DNA of 64,000 nucleotides, taken from Herpetosiphon giganteus (lineage in GTDB: Bacteria; Chloroflexota; Chloroflexia; Chloroflexales; Herpetosiphonaceae). A model generated the notes under the pieces. That model saw nothing but the letters and a program-made list of their open reading frames with translations, searched no databases and was not told where the DNA came from. A program made the translations under genes and the position numbers. The DNA lies in the NCBI RefSeq assembly GCF_016907925.1, contig NZ_JAFBCZ010000017.1, positions 62,001 through 126,000 on the forward strand, in the 5' to 3' direction. Shown one piece after another: positions 34,548 to 43,340 of this stretch. Position 1 is the stretch's first letter, and each line of letters opens with the position of its first letter.

Positions 34548-35961
34548 TCAAACAACCGTCGTTACGCGCCGCTATCGTTACGTTGTGCTATTGCTGCTGA
34601 TTAGCTGCGATATTATTGGCGTGAACGGTGGTTTTTTCTTAGCCTACTACCTTAATCTCGATGCAATTGTGCGCGAATTTCAGCCGCCAAGTGCTGGCCA
34701 AGTGCTGCTGACCTTGGCGGTGCTGAATGCCTTGTTTGGCACGCTGTTTACGGCCAACGGGCTGTATCGCATGCAGCGTGGTGGCTCGCGCATCGACGAA
34801 GGCTACCATATTTTTCGGGCAATTGCGATTGGCACGGTGATGTTTATCGCGCTTAATACCGTGTTCCCGTTGCTCAACATCACCACCCAAACCTTGGTCT
34901 ATGGCTGGATTTTGGCGATTATTCTGACCACAATCTTGCGTTTGCTTTATCATCAAGGCATTGGCCAGCTGCGGTTGCGCGGCTATGATACGCGGCGGGT
35001 GTTGATTGTTGGCGCTGGCGAAATTGGCCAATTGGTCTATCGCCAGATGAGCAAAGTGCCAACCTTGGGCTACCAAATTATTGGCTTCCTCTCCAACGAC
35101 ACGCCGACTGGTCAGCAAGTGCTTGATGATGTGCCAGTTTTGGGCAAACGCGCTAAACTTGGCTTAGCAGTGCGCACTTGTGCGATCGATGAAGTGATTA
35201 TTGCCGTTAGTGGGGCATCGTATAACGATATTTTTGCCTTGGTTTCACAAATCGATGATGAAAGTGTGGCGATTAAAATTTATCCCGATGCCTTTCAATT
35301 AATTACCAATAATGAAGTGTCGGTTGGTGAATTGAGTGGTTTGCCGCTGATTACCTTGCGGGCTGTGCCGCTTGATCGCCAATTGAACCGCACGATTAAG
35401 CGCTTGCTTGATGTGGCAGTTTCGGCGACGGCCTTGATTATGCTTTCGCCGTTGTTGCTGTTAATTGGCATTTTGATCAAAATTGATTCGCCAGGCCCAG
35501 CGTTTTTTATTCAAGAGCGGGTTGGCCGTGATGGTCGGCCATTTAAGATGATCAAATATCGTTCGATGCGAACTGATGCTGAAAAAATGGGCAGCTGGAC
35601 AACGCCGAATGATGATCGGCGTACCCGTTTGGGCACCTTCTTGCGCCGCTTCTCAATCGATGAATTGCCGCAATTTATCAATGTGTTGTTGGGTGATATG
35701 AGTGTGGTTGGGCCACGGCCTGAGCAACCGCGCTATGTGGCCCAATTTAGCGAGCAAATTCCACGTTATATGCATCGCCATCGCGAGAAGGCTGGTATTA
35801 CTGGTTGGGCACAAGTTAATGGTTTACGTGGCGACACCTCAATCGAGGAGCGGACGCGCTACGATTTGTATTATATCGAAAACTGGTCGCCCATGTTTGA
35901 TATTAAAATTATTATTCGCACTGCCTACGATGCGATTCGCGGCAATGAGAATGCCTACTAA
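34525..35961 (+). CDS. Polyprenyl-phosphate sugar-1-phosphate transferase (WcaJ/EpsE-like)
   Basis: 478 residues. Four or five N-terminal helices, a central Rossmann-like domain (VLIVGAGEIGQLVYRQM), then the catalytic domain beginning KRLLDVAVSATALIMLSPLL and containing GPAFFIQERVGRDGRPFKMI, SIDELPQFINVLLGDMS and VGPRPEQPRYV, the hallmarks of initiating glycosyltransferases. It would load the first sugar onto undecaprenyl phosphate for exopolysaccharide. A second possible start is 34540. Confidence 0.92.
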   Translation: MATTRMLNQTTVVTRRYRYVVLLLLISCDIIGVNGGFFLAYYLNLDAIVREFQPPSAGQVLLTLAVLNALFGTLFTANGLYRMQRGGSRIDEGYHIFRAIAIGTVMFIALNTVFPLLNITTQTLVYGWILAIILTTILRLLYHQGIGQLRLRGYDTRRVLIVGAGEIGQLVYRQMSKVPTLGYQIIGFLSNDTPTGQQVLDDVPVLGKRAKLGLAVRTCAIDEVIIAVSGASYNDIFALVSQIDDESVAIKIYPDAFQLITNNEVSVGELSGLPLITLRAVPLDRQLNRTIKRLLDVAVSATALIMLSPLLLLIGILIKIDSPGPAFFIQERVGRDGRPFKMIKYRSMRTDAEKMGSWTTPNDDRRTRLGTFLRRFSIDELPQFINVLLGDMSVVGPRPEQPRYVAQFSEQIPRYMHRHREKAGITGWAQVNGLRGDTSIEERTRYDLYYIENWSPMFDIKIIIRTAYDAIRGNENAY

Positions 35962-36017
35962 ACGTTTACTTGTAGAGTGGTAGGTTTTTAAGACATGGTA
36001 ATCGACCTTTATTGGCG

Positions 36018-36083
36018 ATCACCACCCTTCCGTCCCGCCTCAAGGCGGGAAACACAGGGGGCTTTAATCCCCCTGTACCCCCT
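36018..36083. repeat. Dispersed repeat family A, copy 2
   Basis: Reverse-complement copy of 13095-13160, again 66 bases with the two nested palindromes. Lies between the sugar transferase and an MFS gene. Confidence 0.8.
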
Positions 36084-36137
36084 AAATGGCAATCATTCGC
36101 ATAGGCTTTTCATTCCCTGCACCTCAATTAACATCGG

Positions 36138-37661
36138 TTAAGCAAACAGCGGTGTATCGCCTTCGCTGCGTTCGCGAGGCAGCCACCAAATTGGAATCAA
36201 GGCCAACAAGCAAATGACGGCAGCAGCAAAAAAAGTGCTGTGATAGACCGTCATCTCATTTTGGGTGAATGCTGCTAGCGCCTTGCCATTTTCTAAATCT
36301 TCGAGGGTTAATACCAAGCGACTGTTGAGACTGTTTCGATAGGATAAACTCCACGAAGCCAAGGCTGAAACGCCCAAGGTAATGCCGACCATGCGCAATG
36401 CATTGAGCAAGCCAGCTGCCGTGCCCATTGATTCACGGGCAACGTTGCCAATCGCAGCGGCGCTTAACGCTGGCAACACCAAACCAAAGCCAGTTCCGGT
36501 AAGCAGCAGATAGAGCGTTAACATCCATTGGTTGGTTTCAAGGTTCCAAAAACCAAGCAAGCAAAAGCCGACTGCCGTGATGATCATCCCAAGGCTAGCA
36601 ACCAAGCGCGCGCTGATCCGGCGCATCAACATCCCACCCAAAACAGCGCCAATTGGAATCATAACCGTCAAGCGCATAAGGGTTAATCCGCCGCTGAGGG
36701 CATCGCCTGAGAGCACAGTGCCAACAAAAAACGGCACATTGACCATGCCAACAATCAAGGCCATGCCAACCAACAAATTGGTAATATTGGCGGCGCTAAA
36801 CGCTGGAGTGCGAAAGGCGCTTAGTTCAATTAATGGCGTTTTGGTGCGCCGTTCCCACCAAATAAAGCCAATAAAACTAACCACCGTTAATAGCAACAGC
36901 CCAATTGTGAGCGGCGATGTCCACTCGACTGCATATTGGTCGAGATTGCCGCTTTCGGCGCTTGGTTCGACGGCGAGGCTGCCAAGCGAGCGTGAAAGTG
37001 CGACTGTTAATGCAGTTAAACTGATTGCGATCAAGCCGCCACCGACATAATCGACAGCTCCGCGGTTGCCTGGCCGATCTGGCAACGTCCGAATAATTGC
37101 CCATGCCAATACGGCACCTAAGGGTACATTCAGCCAGAAAACCCAGCGCCACCCATCAACATCCAAGAGTTGAATTTGCGAGATTAGGCCGCCATAGGCT
37201 GGGCCAAGCACCCCGCCAGCCTCACCAGCAGCGCCCATAATTCCCAAGGCAGTAGCATGATGGATTGGCTTAACCTCGTCCATGGCGATTGCAAGGCCAA
37301 TCGGCAAGACAGCGCCGCCGCCAATGGCCTGAACGATGCGCCAAGCAACCAACGACCAAACGCTATTGGCCAAGGCGCAGCCAATCGAGCCAACCACAAA
37401 AACCCCTAAAGCTGCCAAAAATAAGCGGCGATGGCCGTAGGCATCGGCGATGCGGCCAAGCAAGGGCATGGCAACCGTGTAGCCAAGCAGATAGCCAGTA
37501 ATAACCCAAATGCCCTGCTCAAGCGCTTGATCAACGCTCAAACCCAAGGTGCTGACCACATTTGGTAAGACGGTGATCACCACCGTTTGGTCGAGGGCGG
37601 CCAGAAAAATAATCAGGGCTGTCCAAACAAGGCCCCATGGCCAGCGACGTGTTTCTGCCAT
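36138..37661 (-). CDS. MFS drug exporter, 14-helix (DHA2) type
   Basis: 507 residues with about 14 hydrophobic helices. Motif A appears as GRIADAYGHRRLFLAALG between helices 2 and 3; helix 4-5 has the antiporter motif GPAYGGLISQ. The early LDQTVVITVLPNVV is the DHA2-type motif D1. Drug/proton antiporter by family; substrate unknown. Monocistronic. Confidence 0.9.
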   Translation of the reverse strand: MAETRRWPWGLVWTALIIFLAALDQTVVITVLPNVVSTLGLSVDQALEQGIWVITGYLLGYTVAMPLLGRIADAYGHRRLFLAALGVFVVGSIGCALANSVWSLVAWRIVQAIGGGAVLPIGLAIAMDEVKPIHHATALGIMGAAGEAGGVLGPAYGGLISQIQLLDVDGWRWVFWLNVPLGAVLAWAIIRTLPDRPGNRGAVDYVGGGLIAISLTALTVALSRSLGSLAVEPSAESGNLDQYAVEWTSPLTIGLLLLTVVSFIGFIWWERRTKTPLIELSAFRTPAFSAANITNLLVGMALIVGMVNVPFFVGTVLSGDALSGGLTLMRLTVMIPIGAVLGGMLMRRISARLVASLGMIITAVGFCLLGFWNLETNQWMLTLYLLLTGTGFGLVLPALSAAAIGNVARESMGTAAGLLNALRMVGITLGVSALASWSLSYRNSLNSRLVLTLEDLENGKALAAFTQNEMTVYHSTFFAAAVICLLALIPIWWLPRERSEGDTPLFA

Positions 37662-37861
37662 ATTGTTGGATTCCTACCGCTAGTTTCTCTTCGTGCTGCA
37701 TCATAGCATGTAGCTTTAGCCCACGACAAGGATTGTCACGAGCGTTAACAGATTGGGCCTTGGGGATGTGGTGCTTCGCAGATTAATTAAAAGACCAGCC
37801 TATAAACCTTGGTATCTACAGTGTATAGTGAATGCGATTGATTGCGCTATGGAGGCCTACG

Positions 37862-38278
37862 ATGCACTTGCCACGCGGAAGCACTGGTTTTTGGATGGCT
37901 CACGACGATCCATTACCAGCATTTGATCCGAAGGATTTTACCCGGCTTGGCTATGCTATTGTGCAAGCACTCGGAGCGCGAATCGTAAAGCAGGATATTC
38001 ATTCGCAGCTAGCTCGCAGTTATCATGTGCTGATCGTCCAAACGGAGCAGACATCTTGGAGTTTGCTCGGGCATACAGTTCACCCAATTATCGCCAGCGT
38101 TACAGGAATTGTCGATCCCTATGTTGATCAACGGCCTTTTTGTGATCTCCCAAACTTGACAGCTATTGCCGCAAGTTTTGGGGTGACTAGCTATCCGGCA
38201 GCAATGCTCAATCATTGTGTTGAGGAAACATGGCTCAGCAATCTAGCACCAGTCGAGTTACGTGAAATTCGCGCTTAG
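37862..38278 (+). CDS. Hypothetical protein
   Basis: 138 residues from ATG 37862 (GGAGG at 37851-37855). Not recognised. It reads as a small alpha/beta protein with the segments DFTRLGYAIVQALGARIVKQ and SYHVLIVQTEQTSWSLLGH. It could be an immunity-type or SMI1-like small protein, but no motif supports that. Confidence 0.6.
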   Translation: MHLPRGSTGFWMAHDDPLPAFDPKDFTRLGYAIVQALGARIVKQDIHSQLARSYHVLIVQTEQTSWSLLGHTVHPIIASVTGIVDPYVDQRPFCDLPNLTAIAASFGVTSYPAAMLNHCVEETWLSNLAPVELREIRA

Positions 38279-38319
38279 AAACCCCAACGCATGGGCGATA
38301 TTCTGTTTAATTATTGGGA

Positions 38320-38760
38320 TTAAGAGCATGCTTGTGGCTTGGCTTCGGCCTGCATCTCGCGCACAACCTCGGCGAGGCTTTTATTGGCCAGCACTTGTTG
38401 CATTGCAGCTTCGGCATTGCTAAAAATCGTGCTAAGCACTGGCTGAATCGTGCGCCCACAGCGACAATCTTGGTTGGGCGAGCTGGCATGCAACGGTAAA
38501 ATGCGGCAATTTTCGGTGGCACGATAAATATCGTTGAGGGTAATTTCGTGAGCAGAGCGTGCCAAACGCGTGCCACCGTCTGCGCCGTATTCGGTGTGAA
38601 CTAAGCCCGCTTTGTTCAGCCGGCCCAAAATTCGCCGAATAACCACCGGATTGGTGTTGACGCTGGCTGCAATTGAGCTTGAGGAAAGAGCTTGATTGGC
38701 ATTGGTTTCAAGCAGTGCCAAAATATGCACCGCTACAGCGAATCGACTGCTTGCACTCAT
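38320..38760 (-). CDS. Rrf2-family transcriptional regulator
   Basis: 146 residues from ATG 38760 (TGAGG precedes; an ATG 15 bases earlier has none). SSRFAVAVHILALLETNANQ, then the recognition helix TNPVVIRRILGRLNKAGLV, then YGADGGTRLARSAHEITLND define Rrf2. Three cysteines follow (C..., then CRC near residue 105); their spacing differs from IscR/NsrR, so an Fe-S cluster is possible but not sure. Confidence 0.87.
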   Translation of the reverse strand: MSASSRFAVAVHILALLETNANQALSSSSIAASVNTNPVVIRRILGRLNKAGLVHTEYGADGGTRLARSAHEITLNDIYRATENCRILPLHASSPNQDCRCGRTIQPVLSTIFSNAEAAMQQVLANKSLAEVVREMQAEAKPQACS

Positions 38761-38880
38761 GGTTTTTTGCCTCATTGTGAATATGAAACAAGTATAGTTA
38801 CATTTTAACCAGCTGTCAATGAAGCTTAAATAGCGATTTGGTGTTGCTTTGATAACCAGCGTATCAATACCATTTTTTAG

Positions 38881-39519
38881 CTAGGCCCAATCGTTGGCTG
38901 CAAACAGGCTTTCAATCGCGCTGCGTGGGCTGCTCAAAACCGGAATTTTTTGTTGACATAATTTTATTGCAGCGGCCATTGATGCTTGGGCTAAAACAAT
39001 CACATCGGCGGCCTGAATCTGCGCAAGCTGCATGGCAATTTGCTGCAAATAACTGGCTTGATCGTTGGCTAAAAACGCCTGCCACGCGTCACCACAAAGG
39101 TAGGTTTCGATCTGAATTGGCTTGGCTTGTTGCTTGGCAATGCTATGCAAGAGTTGCGTGGTTGGTTCAAGCGTGCTTTGTAATGCCGCAACCACGGCTA
39201 TGCGTGAGCCAAGCCCAATTGCCTGCTGGGCCATCGCGCGATCAACGCGCACAACCTTAGGGCTAAGCGTCTCGGCGAGGCCGCCAAGGGTCGAGCAGGT
39301 GCACAGAATTTGCTGCATGCCTTGGGCCTGCAACTGGTCGATGATTTGCCGAAGCTGGTGCTCAATGTCTGGAGTTAAGCCTTCGTGGCGTGCTTGTTCA
39401 AGCAAAGCTGGCACAACCACGTGCTCAACCGCACAGCTTGGCGCAATTTCAACAATTAATTGATCAAAGGTTGCCACGTGCACGGCGGCAGTATGAATGA
39501 AGCCTAATGTGCTGATCAT
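38881..39519 (-). CDS. Asp/Glu racemase-superfamily protein lacking the second catalytic Cys
   Basis: 212 residues. The first catalytic Cys region is present (ILCTCSTLGG), as is the typical FIHTAAVHVATFDQL beginning. The second Cys, normally in a x-x-G-C-T/S motif, is replaced by VIVLAQASMAAA. A two-base racemase reaction is thus unlikely; a decarboxylase, hydantoin racemase-like or isomerase role is open. Its ATG overlaps the TGA of the DUF1990 gene upstream (4 bases), so the three genes 40872-38881 form one coupled operon. Confidence 0.78.
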   Translation of the reverse strand: MISTLGFIHTAAVHVATFDQLIVEIAPSCAVEHVVVPALLEQARHEGLTPDIEHQLRQIIDQLQAQGMQQILCTCSTLGGLAETLSPKVVRVDRAMAQQAIGLGSRIAVVAALQSTLEPTTQLLHSIAKQQAKPIQIETYLCGDAWQAFLANDQASYLQQIAMQLAQIQAADVIVLAQASMAAAIKLCQQKIPVLSSPRSAIESLFAANDWA

Positions 39520-40238
39520 TGTTTTTCGACGACCTCGGCCAATTGTTCAGCAGCCTCGGGATTATTGGCGGTGCTTTGGATGGGCGTTTGCTCGCTGGCT
39601 TGGCTTGGCACACCAGCTAAGGCTTCTTGCACCAAGGTTTGCATACGCTTCATCGCATCACGCGCAAACCGCAACTGCAAATGCCGCCCAAAAAGTTTAA
39701 AGCCAATCCAATAGATCGGGTTGCTAATGCGCCCAGTTTGGGAGAAGGCATGGATTCGGAAGAGCACTTGGCCAGTTTCGACTATTTTAACAATGCTGAA
39801 ATCAATTTGGCCGCGCTCGAAATGGCCTTGCAAGGTTTGGTAGTTGTAGCCCCAAATGCGCTCGCTGCCATGGTCGGCCTGGCGGGTTTCGTCGATCACG
39901 CCACCAATTTTAACCCCAAAATAGAAGGTAAAGCCCAAAAATGTGCCGCGCAACAACATAATCCGCTGCTCTAACGGCTGATCGGGAATAAAAATGCCGG
40001 TGATCAGATCTGGTGGCGGAAAGCGATATTCGCGTAGCACCGTGCAGGCTGCCTGCCACGAGCCATACGCTTGCGGCTCACCTGGCTGTTCTGGCGGCAA
40101 TTCAGCCTCGTAATCATCAACATTCCAGCCATTTTCCTTAGTATATTCGTGGACGCGCTGCAAATCGAAATTCAGTTGGGCATCGCGATAGGATTCGATT
40201 TGTTGGCGATATTGTTGCCATAAAGGTGTTTCAGTCAT
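39516..40238 (-). CDS. DUF1990 family protein
   Basis: 240 residues. Middle part (RIWGYNYQTLQGHFERGQID then FRIHAFSQTGRISNPIYWIG) matches DUF1990, a START-like fold of unknown function. Contains an N-terminal charged helix. Overlaps both neighbouring genes, 8 bases with the one upstream, 4 with the one downstream. Confidence 0.82.
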   Translation of the reverse strand: MTETPLWQQYRQQIESYRDAQLNFDLQRVHEYTKENGWNVDDYEAELPPEQPGEPQAYGSWQAACTVLREYRFPPPDLITGIFIPDQPLEQRIMLLRGTFLGFTFYFGVKIGGVIDETRQADHGSERIWGYNYQTLQGHFERGQIDFSIVKIVETGQVLFRIHAFSQTGRISNPIYWIGFKLFGRHLQLRFARDAMKRMQTLVQEALAGVPSQASEQTPIQSTANNPEAAEQLAEVVEKQ

Positions 40239-40872
40239 GGATCACTACCTCGCCCTCGATTGTTTGTTCGATTGTGCTGGTCTGGATTTCGCCAAGCTGC
40301 TCTGCTTGGGCGTATTCAACCACGCGTTCGCAAAAGGTGCGCCAAACTTGGGTTTGCACTGCTTTGCCAATCGTATAGGCCATTTCGACCAAGCCATCGC
40401 GCGAGCGAGCCTCGGAGCCAATTTCAAAGCGCCAAGTTTGGGCTTGCTCAGGATGTAGTTTAAGCTCAAAGTGAATCTGGCCCGCTTCTGGGTGGCCTTC
40501 GAGTGTGCTGAAACTGAAGCTCAACGGTTGACTTTCACGCACGCGCACTGAGCCATTCCACGGCCCCAAAATGGCAATATCATATTCATCGCCAACCTGC
40601 ATCACACGCTCATCGCCAGTGGCTTTGCGAAAATCGGCAAATAAGCCAGGGCTGAAATCGGGCAGATTGGCCTTGATATGTTTGACCAAGCTTTCTGGTG
40701 TTTGTTTGGGCGCTGCAAAATCGACCCAATACCGGCGGCGATAGAGCGAGCCGCTGCCTGCTTGTGGGCGTTGGGTTGTTTTGCCGCGTTTGAAACGGCG
40801 CTGCCAGAGTTGGCTTAAACCGACAAATCCTAGACCCAGCCCGAACATCCAAACGATATGCCGTCGTTGCAT
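40231..40872 (-). CDS. Membrane-anchored DUF1990-like protein
   Basis: 213 residues from ATG 40872 (GAGGTC upstream). A single N-terminal helix (HIVWMFGLGLGFVGLSQLW) and a basic stretch anchor it; the remainder has a START-like beta pattern with VGDEYDIAILGPWNGSVRV and a closing helix, related to the downstream DUF1990 protein. First gene of the three-gene operon. Function unknown. Confidence 0.65.
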   Translation of the reverse strand: MQRRHIVWMFGLGLGFVGLSQLWQRRFKRGKTTQRPQAGSGSLYRRRYWVDFAAPKQTPESLVKHIKANLPDFSPGLFADFRKATGDERVMQVGDEYDIAILGPWNGSVRVRESQPLSFSFSTLEGHPEAGQIHFELKLHPEQAQTWRFEIGSEARSRDGLVEMAYTIGKAVQTQVWRTFCERVVEYAQAEQLGEIQTSTIEQTIEGEVVIHD

Positions 40873-40977
40873 GGTTGACCTCATTGTAAACCGCGATTGA
40901 TCGTGATTGATCTTAACTGAGGTGTTGTGTATGCAAAAAGAGCACCACGAATTGAGCTTCGGCGATGATATGCTTAA

Positions 40978-41016
40978 ACAAAAACCCGAGCTATGGAAAA
41001 ATCCATAGCTCGGGTT
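40978..41016 (-). terminator. Terminator of the amt transcription unit
   Basis: 15-pair stem AACCCGAGCTATGGA / TCCATAGCTCGGGTT, 4-base loop, followed on the minus strand by TTTTTGTTT. Confidence 0.88.
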
Positions 41017-41028
41017 GAACGAACTGAC

Positions 41029-41109
41029 TTAGGCTTGAGCGCTCTTTGGCATGCGCAACCAAACAGCAACCATCGCGACGAATAAGACCAAAGCAATGAT
41101 GAATTCCAT
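41029..41109 (-). CDS. 26-residue hydrophobic peptide downstream of amt
   Basis: From ATG 41109 with AAGGAG at proper spacing; reads MEFIIALVLFVAMVAVWLRM plus six residues. One transmembrane helix with a basic end. It lies 43 bases after the ammonium transporter and before the shared terminator, so is co-transcribed. Possible small regulatory subunit of the transporter; too short for homology. Confidence 0.65.
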   Translation of the reverse strand: MEFIIALVLFVAMVAVWLRMPKSAQA

Positions 41110-41152
41110 GGTGTAACTCCTTATAAACGAATGCGATAGAGATTCAAACCGA

Positions 41153-42388
41153 TTAGGCACCCATCCGATAGGCGATTTCGCCGTGTTGGCTGCTATCCAA
41201 CCCTTGTTCTTCTTCGGCTTCAGTAACCCGAATGCCAAACAAGAGATCAACAACTTTGAGAATGCCCCAGGTCATTGCGCCAGCATAGACTGCCACAATC
41301 CCGACCGTGAGCGCTTGTACGCCGAGTTGGCTCCAGTTGCCTGCAAGGAGGCCATCAGCGCCAGCTGGATTGATGCTCTTGGTAGCGAAAACACCGACCA
41401 AAAGTGCCCCCAGCAATCCGCCAACCCCGTGCACGCCGAACACATCAAGCGCATCGTCGACCCGACCACGCACCAAGTTTTCGACCACGAAGTAGCAGAT
41501 ACCACCAGCCAAGAAGCCAATCAGCAACGAGGCCATTGGAGTCACAAAACCAGCAGCAGGCGTGATTGCGACCAAACCAGCGACGGCCCCTGCCGAAGCA
41601 CCAAGCACGCTTGGGCGTTTGTGTTGAATCCAGCCGGCGGTCATCCAAGCCAGCATTGCCATTGCTGCTGCTGAGTTGGTGTTGACAAAGGCTGAAACTG
41701 CCAAGCCGCCAGCACCCAACGAGCTGCCTGCATTGAAACCAAACCAGCCAAACCACAGCAAAGCGGTGCCAATCACGGTCATTGTAGTATCGTGTGGCTC
41801 CATTGCTTCTTTGCCATAGCCCGAACGGCGGCCCAACACCAAGGCACAAACTAAGGCCGAAACCCCTGACGTGATGTGGACAACCGTGCCACCAGCAAAG
41901 TCCAACGCGCCTAATGAGCGTAACCAGCCGCCATCAGCCCAAACCCAGTGCGCTACTGGCGCGTAAATCAGGGTTGACCAGGCCAATGAGAACACAACAA
42001 ACGATTTGAAGCGCTTGCGTTCGGCAAAGGCACCTGAAATCAGGGCAGGCGTGATGACCGCAAACATCATTTGGTAGATCATAAAGGCTTGATGCGGGAT
42101 TGTTGCTGCATAGGTTGGGTTTGGCGCGATGCCCACGTTGCGCAGGCCAACCCAATCGAGGCTGCCAATGACACCACCAACATCAGGCCCAAACGCTAAA
42201 CTATAGCCAAAGAGTACCCATTGCACACTGATTAAGGCCAACATAAAAAAGCTGTGCATCAAGGTTGAAAGCACGTTCTTCTTGCGAACCATCCCGCCAT
42301 AAAACAGCCCTAAGGCGGGGGTCATCAACATAACCAGGGCGGCTGAGAGAAGCACCCAAACCGTATCGGCTCCGTTAATCATTTCCAT
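41153..42388 (-). CDS. amt: Ammonium transporter
   Basis: 411 residues, 11 hydrophobic helices. GLFYGGMVRKKNVLSTLMHS, the twin-His region VVHITSGVSALVCALVLG, and DDALDVFGVHGVGG are all conserved Amt features; the pore His pair is intact. GGGAG precedes the ATG. No GlnK/GlnB gene is adjacent, which is unusual for bacteria that keep amtB and glnK together. Confidence 0.95.
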   Translation of the reverse strand: MEMINGADTVWVLLSAALVMLMTPALGLFYGGMVRKKNVLSTLMHSFFMLALISVQWVLFGYSLAFGPDVGGVIGSLDWVGLRNVGIAPNPTYAATIPHQAFMIYQMMFAVITPALISGAFAERKRFKSFVVFSLAWSTLIYAPVAHWVWADGGWLRSLGALDFAGGTVVHITSGVSALVCALVLGRRSGYGKEAMEPHDTTMTVIGTALLWFGWFGFNAGSSLGAGGLAVSAFVNTNSAAAMAMLAWMTAGWIQHKRPSVLGASAGAVAGLVAITPAAGFVTPMASLLIGFLAGGICYFVVENLVRGRVDDALDVFGVHGVGGLLGALLVGVFATKSINPAGADGLLAGNWSQLGVQALTVGIVAVYAGAMTWGILKVVDLLFGIRVTEAEEEQGLDSSQHGEIAYRMGA

Positions 42389-42516
42389 GCTGCGGGTCTC
42401 CCTAACTTGTGCTGAATGTCGGACGCTAACTGCTTGAACATTCGTGATCCGCAGCGCTGGGGATCATCGGATTGTGGATGAGTGTTGAATGGTTGAAGCT
42501 GGTTTTTGTTGGACAC

Positions 42517-42533
42517 TTGTACAAAACGTACAA
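42517..42533. promoter_or_regulatory. TTGTAC inverted repeat upstream of amt
   Basis: Perfect TTGTAC / GTACAA arms, 5-base spacer. Position suits nitrogen-responsive control of amt. It resembles, but does not match exactly, a Crp/NtcA site (GTA-N7-TAC instead of N8). Confidence 0.4.
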
Positions 42534-42875
42534 ACAAAAACCGATTTTCGCTTGCTTGGCAGCAATATGATGCTTGAAACTTGGTTAGCACTAAGCATAG
42601 CCGATCCAAATATGGGCTTGAATTAGCAAATTGCACGATCTTAATTGATTGTTAATTGTGCATGTTGTACAAAGAGATCAGTCAATCTAGGGTTGGCTAA
42701 ATTGCCTAAGTTTGTTACGCTCGATGACTGAATAGTAATAATTAATTAAGCTTTTCGCTAGTAGCTCTGTGCAAATCTGCCTAACCTCGTTTGGTTGGAG
42801 TGCTTAACAGGATAGTGTTTTTATTTGACATACTATAAGCTTTTCGCTCATTACAGAGCTGATGAATATTGCTGC

Positions 42876-42904
42876 TTGACAAGTATATGCTCCATATGTA
42901 TGCT
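42876..42904 (+). promoter_or_regulatory. Promoter with internal palindrome, RHH/GNAT operon
   Basis: TTGACA (42876-42881), 17-base spacer, TATGCT (42899-42904). ATATG-CTC-CATAT (42885-42897) sits in the spacer, where binding would block RNA polymerase. Suggests repression by the ribbon-helix-helix protein encoded first. Confidence 0.65.
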
Positions 42905-42939
42905 CTTTGTATTCCATTGGGAATATATAAGGAGGATAT

Positions 42940-43326
42940 ATGGCGGATATAGAAAAAGTATCGATTAATTTGAGCGTGGTCGATTTAGGCCAGATCGACC
43001 TTTTGGTTGATCAAGGCTTTTATTCCAGCAGAACTGATTTTTTTCGGGCGGCGGTGCGCACGCAACTTGGCGGCCACGACGAAGCAATTAAGCAAGCAGT
43101 TGTACGCACCTCATCGGTATTAGGGGTGATTCTATTTGACCGCGAGCGCTTGGAGCGCATGCAACAAAACAACGAGCAAGCACGAATTGTGGTGGTTGGT
43201 TTGCTGATTCTCAGCAACGATATTTCGGTTGAGCTAGCCCAAGCGACGATTAAATCGATCAAGGTGTATGGCGCATTGCGGTCTAGCCCTGAGGTTAAGG
43301 CAGCGCTGGCTGATCGCATTAAATAA
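42940..43326 (+). CDS. Ribbon-helix-helix (CopG-type) regulator
   Basis: 128 residues. KVSINLSVVDLGQIDLLVDQ followed by GFYSSRTDFFRAAVRTQL is a clear ribbon-helix-helix. A C-terminal domain of about 75 residues (VLGVILFDRERLERMQQ; IVVVGLLILSNDISVELAQA) may sense a ligand, as in NikR-like proteins, though no metal motif is visible. Strong GGAGG ribosome site. Probable autorepressor; the GNAT gene follows after 14 bases. Confidence 0.85.
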   Translation: MADIEKVSINLSVVDLGQIDLLVDQGFYSSRTDFFRAAVRTQLGGHDEAIKQAVVRTSSVLGVILFDRERLERMQQNNEQARIVVVGLLILSNDISVELAQATIKSIKVYGALRSSPEVKAALADRIK

Positions 43327-43340
43327 GCTGAGGAACCTTT

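Larger units (their letters stand above)
42389..42939. other. 551-base divergent regulatory region between amt and the RHH gene
   Basis: No gene supported. Contains inverted repeat TTGTAC-N5-GTACAA (42517-42533), a related TTGTACAA half at about 42666, the direct repeat TAAGCTTTTCGCT at ~42757 and ~42838, and the RHH promoter at 42876-42904. Otherwise AT-rich. Confidence 0.6.

Noticed and set aside
42379-42636. 85-codon minus-strand reading overlapping the amt start
   Set aside because: Covers the promoter region and amt ribosome site; no family resemblance.
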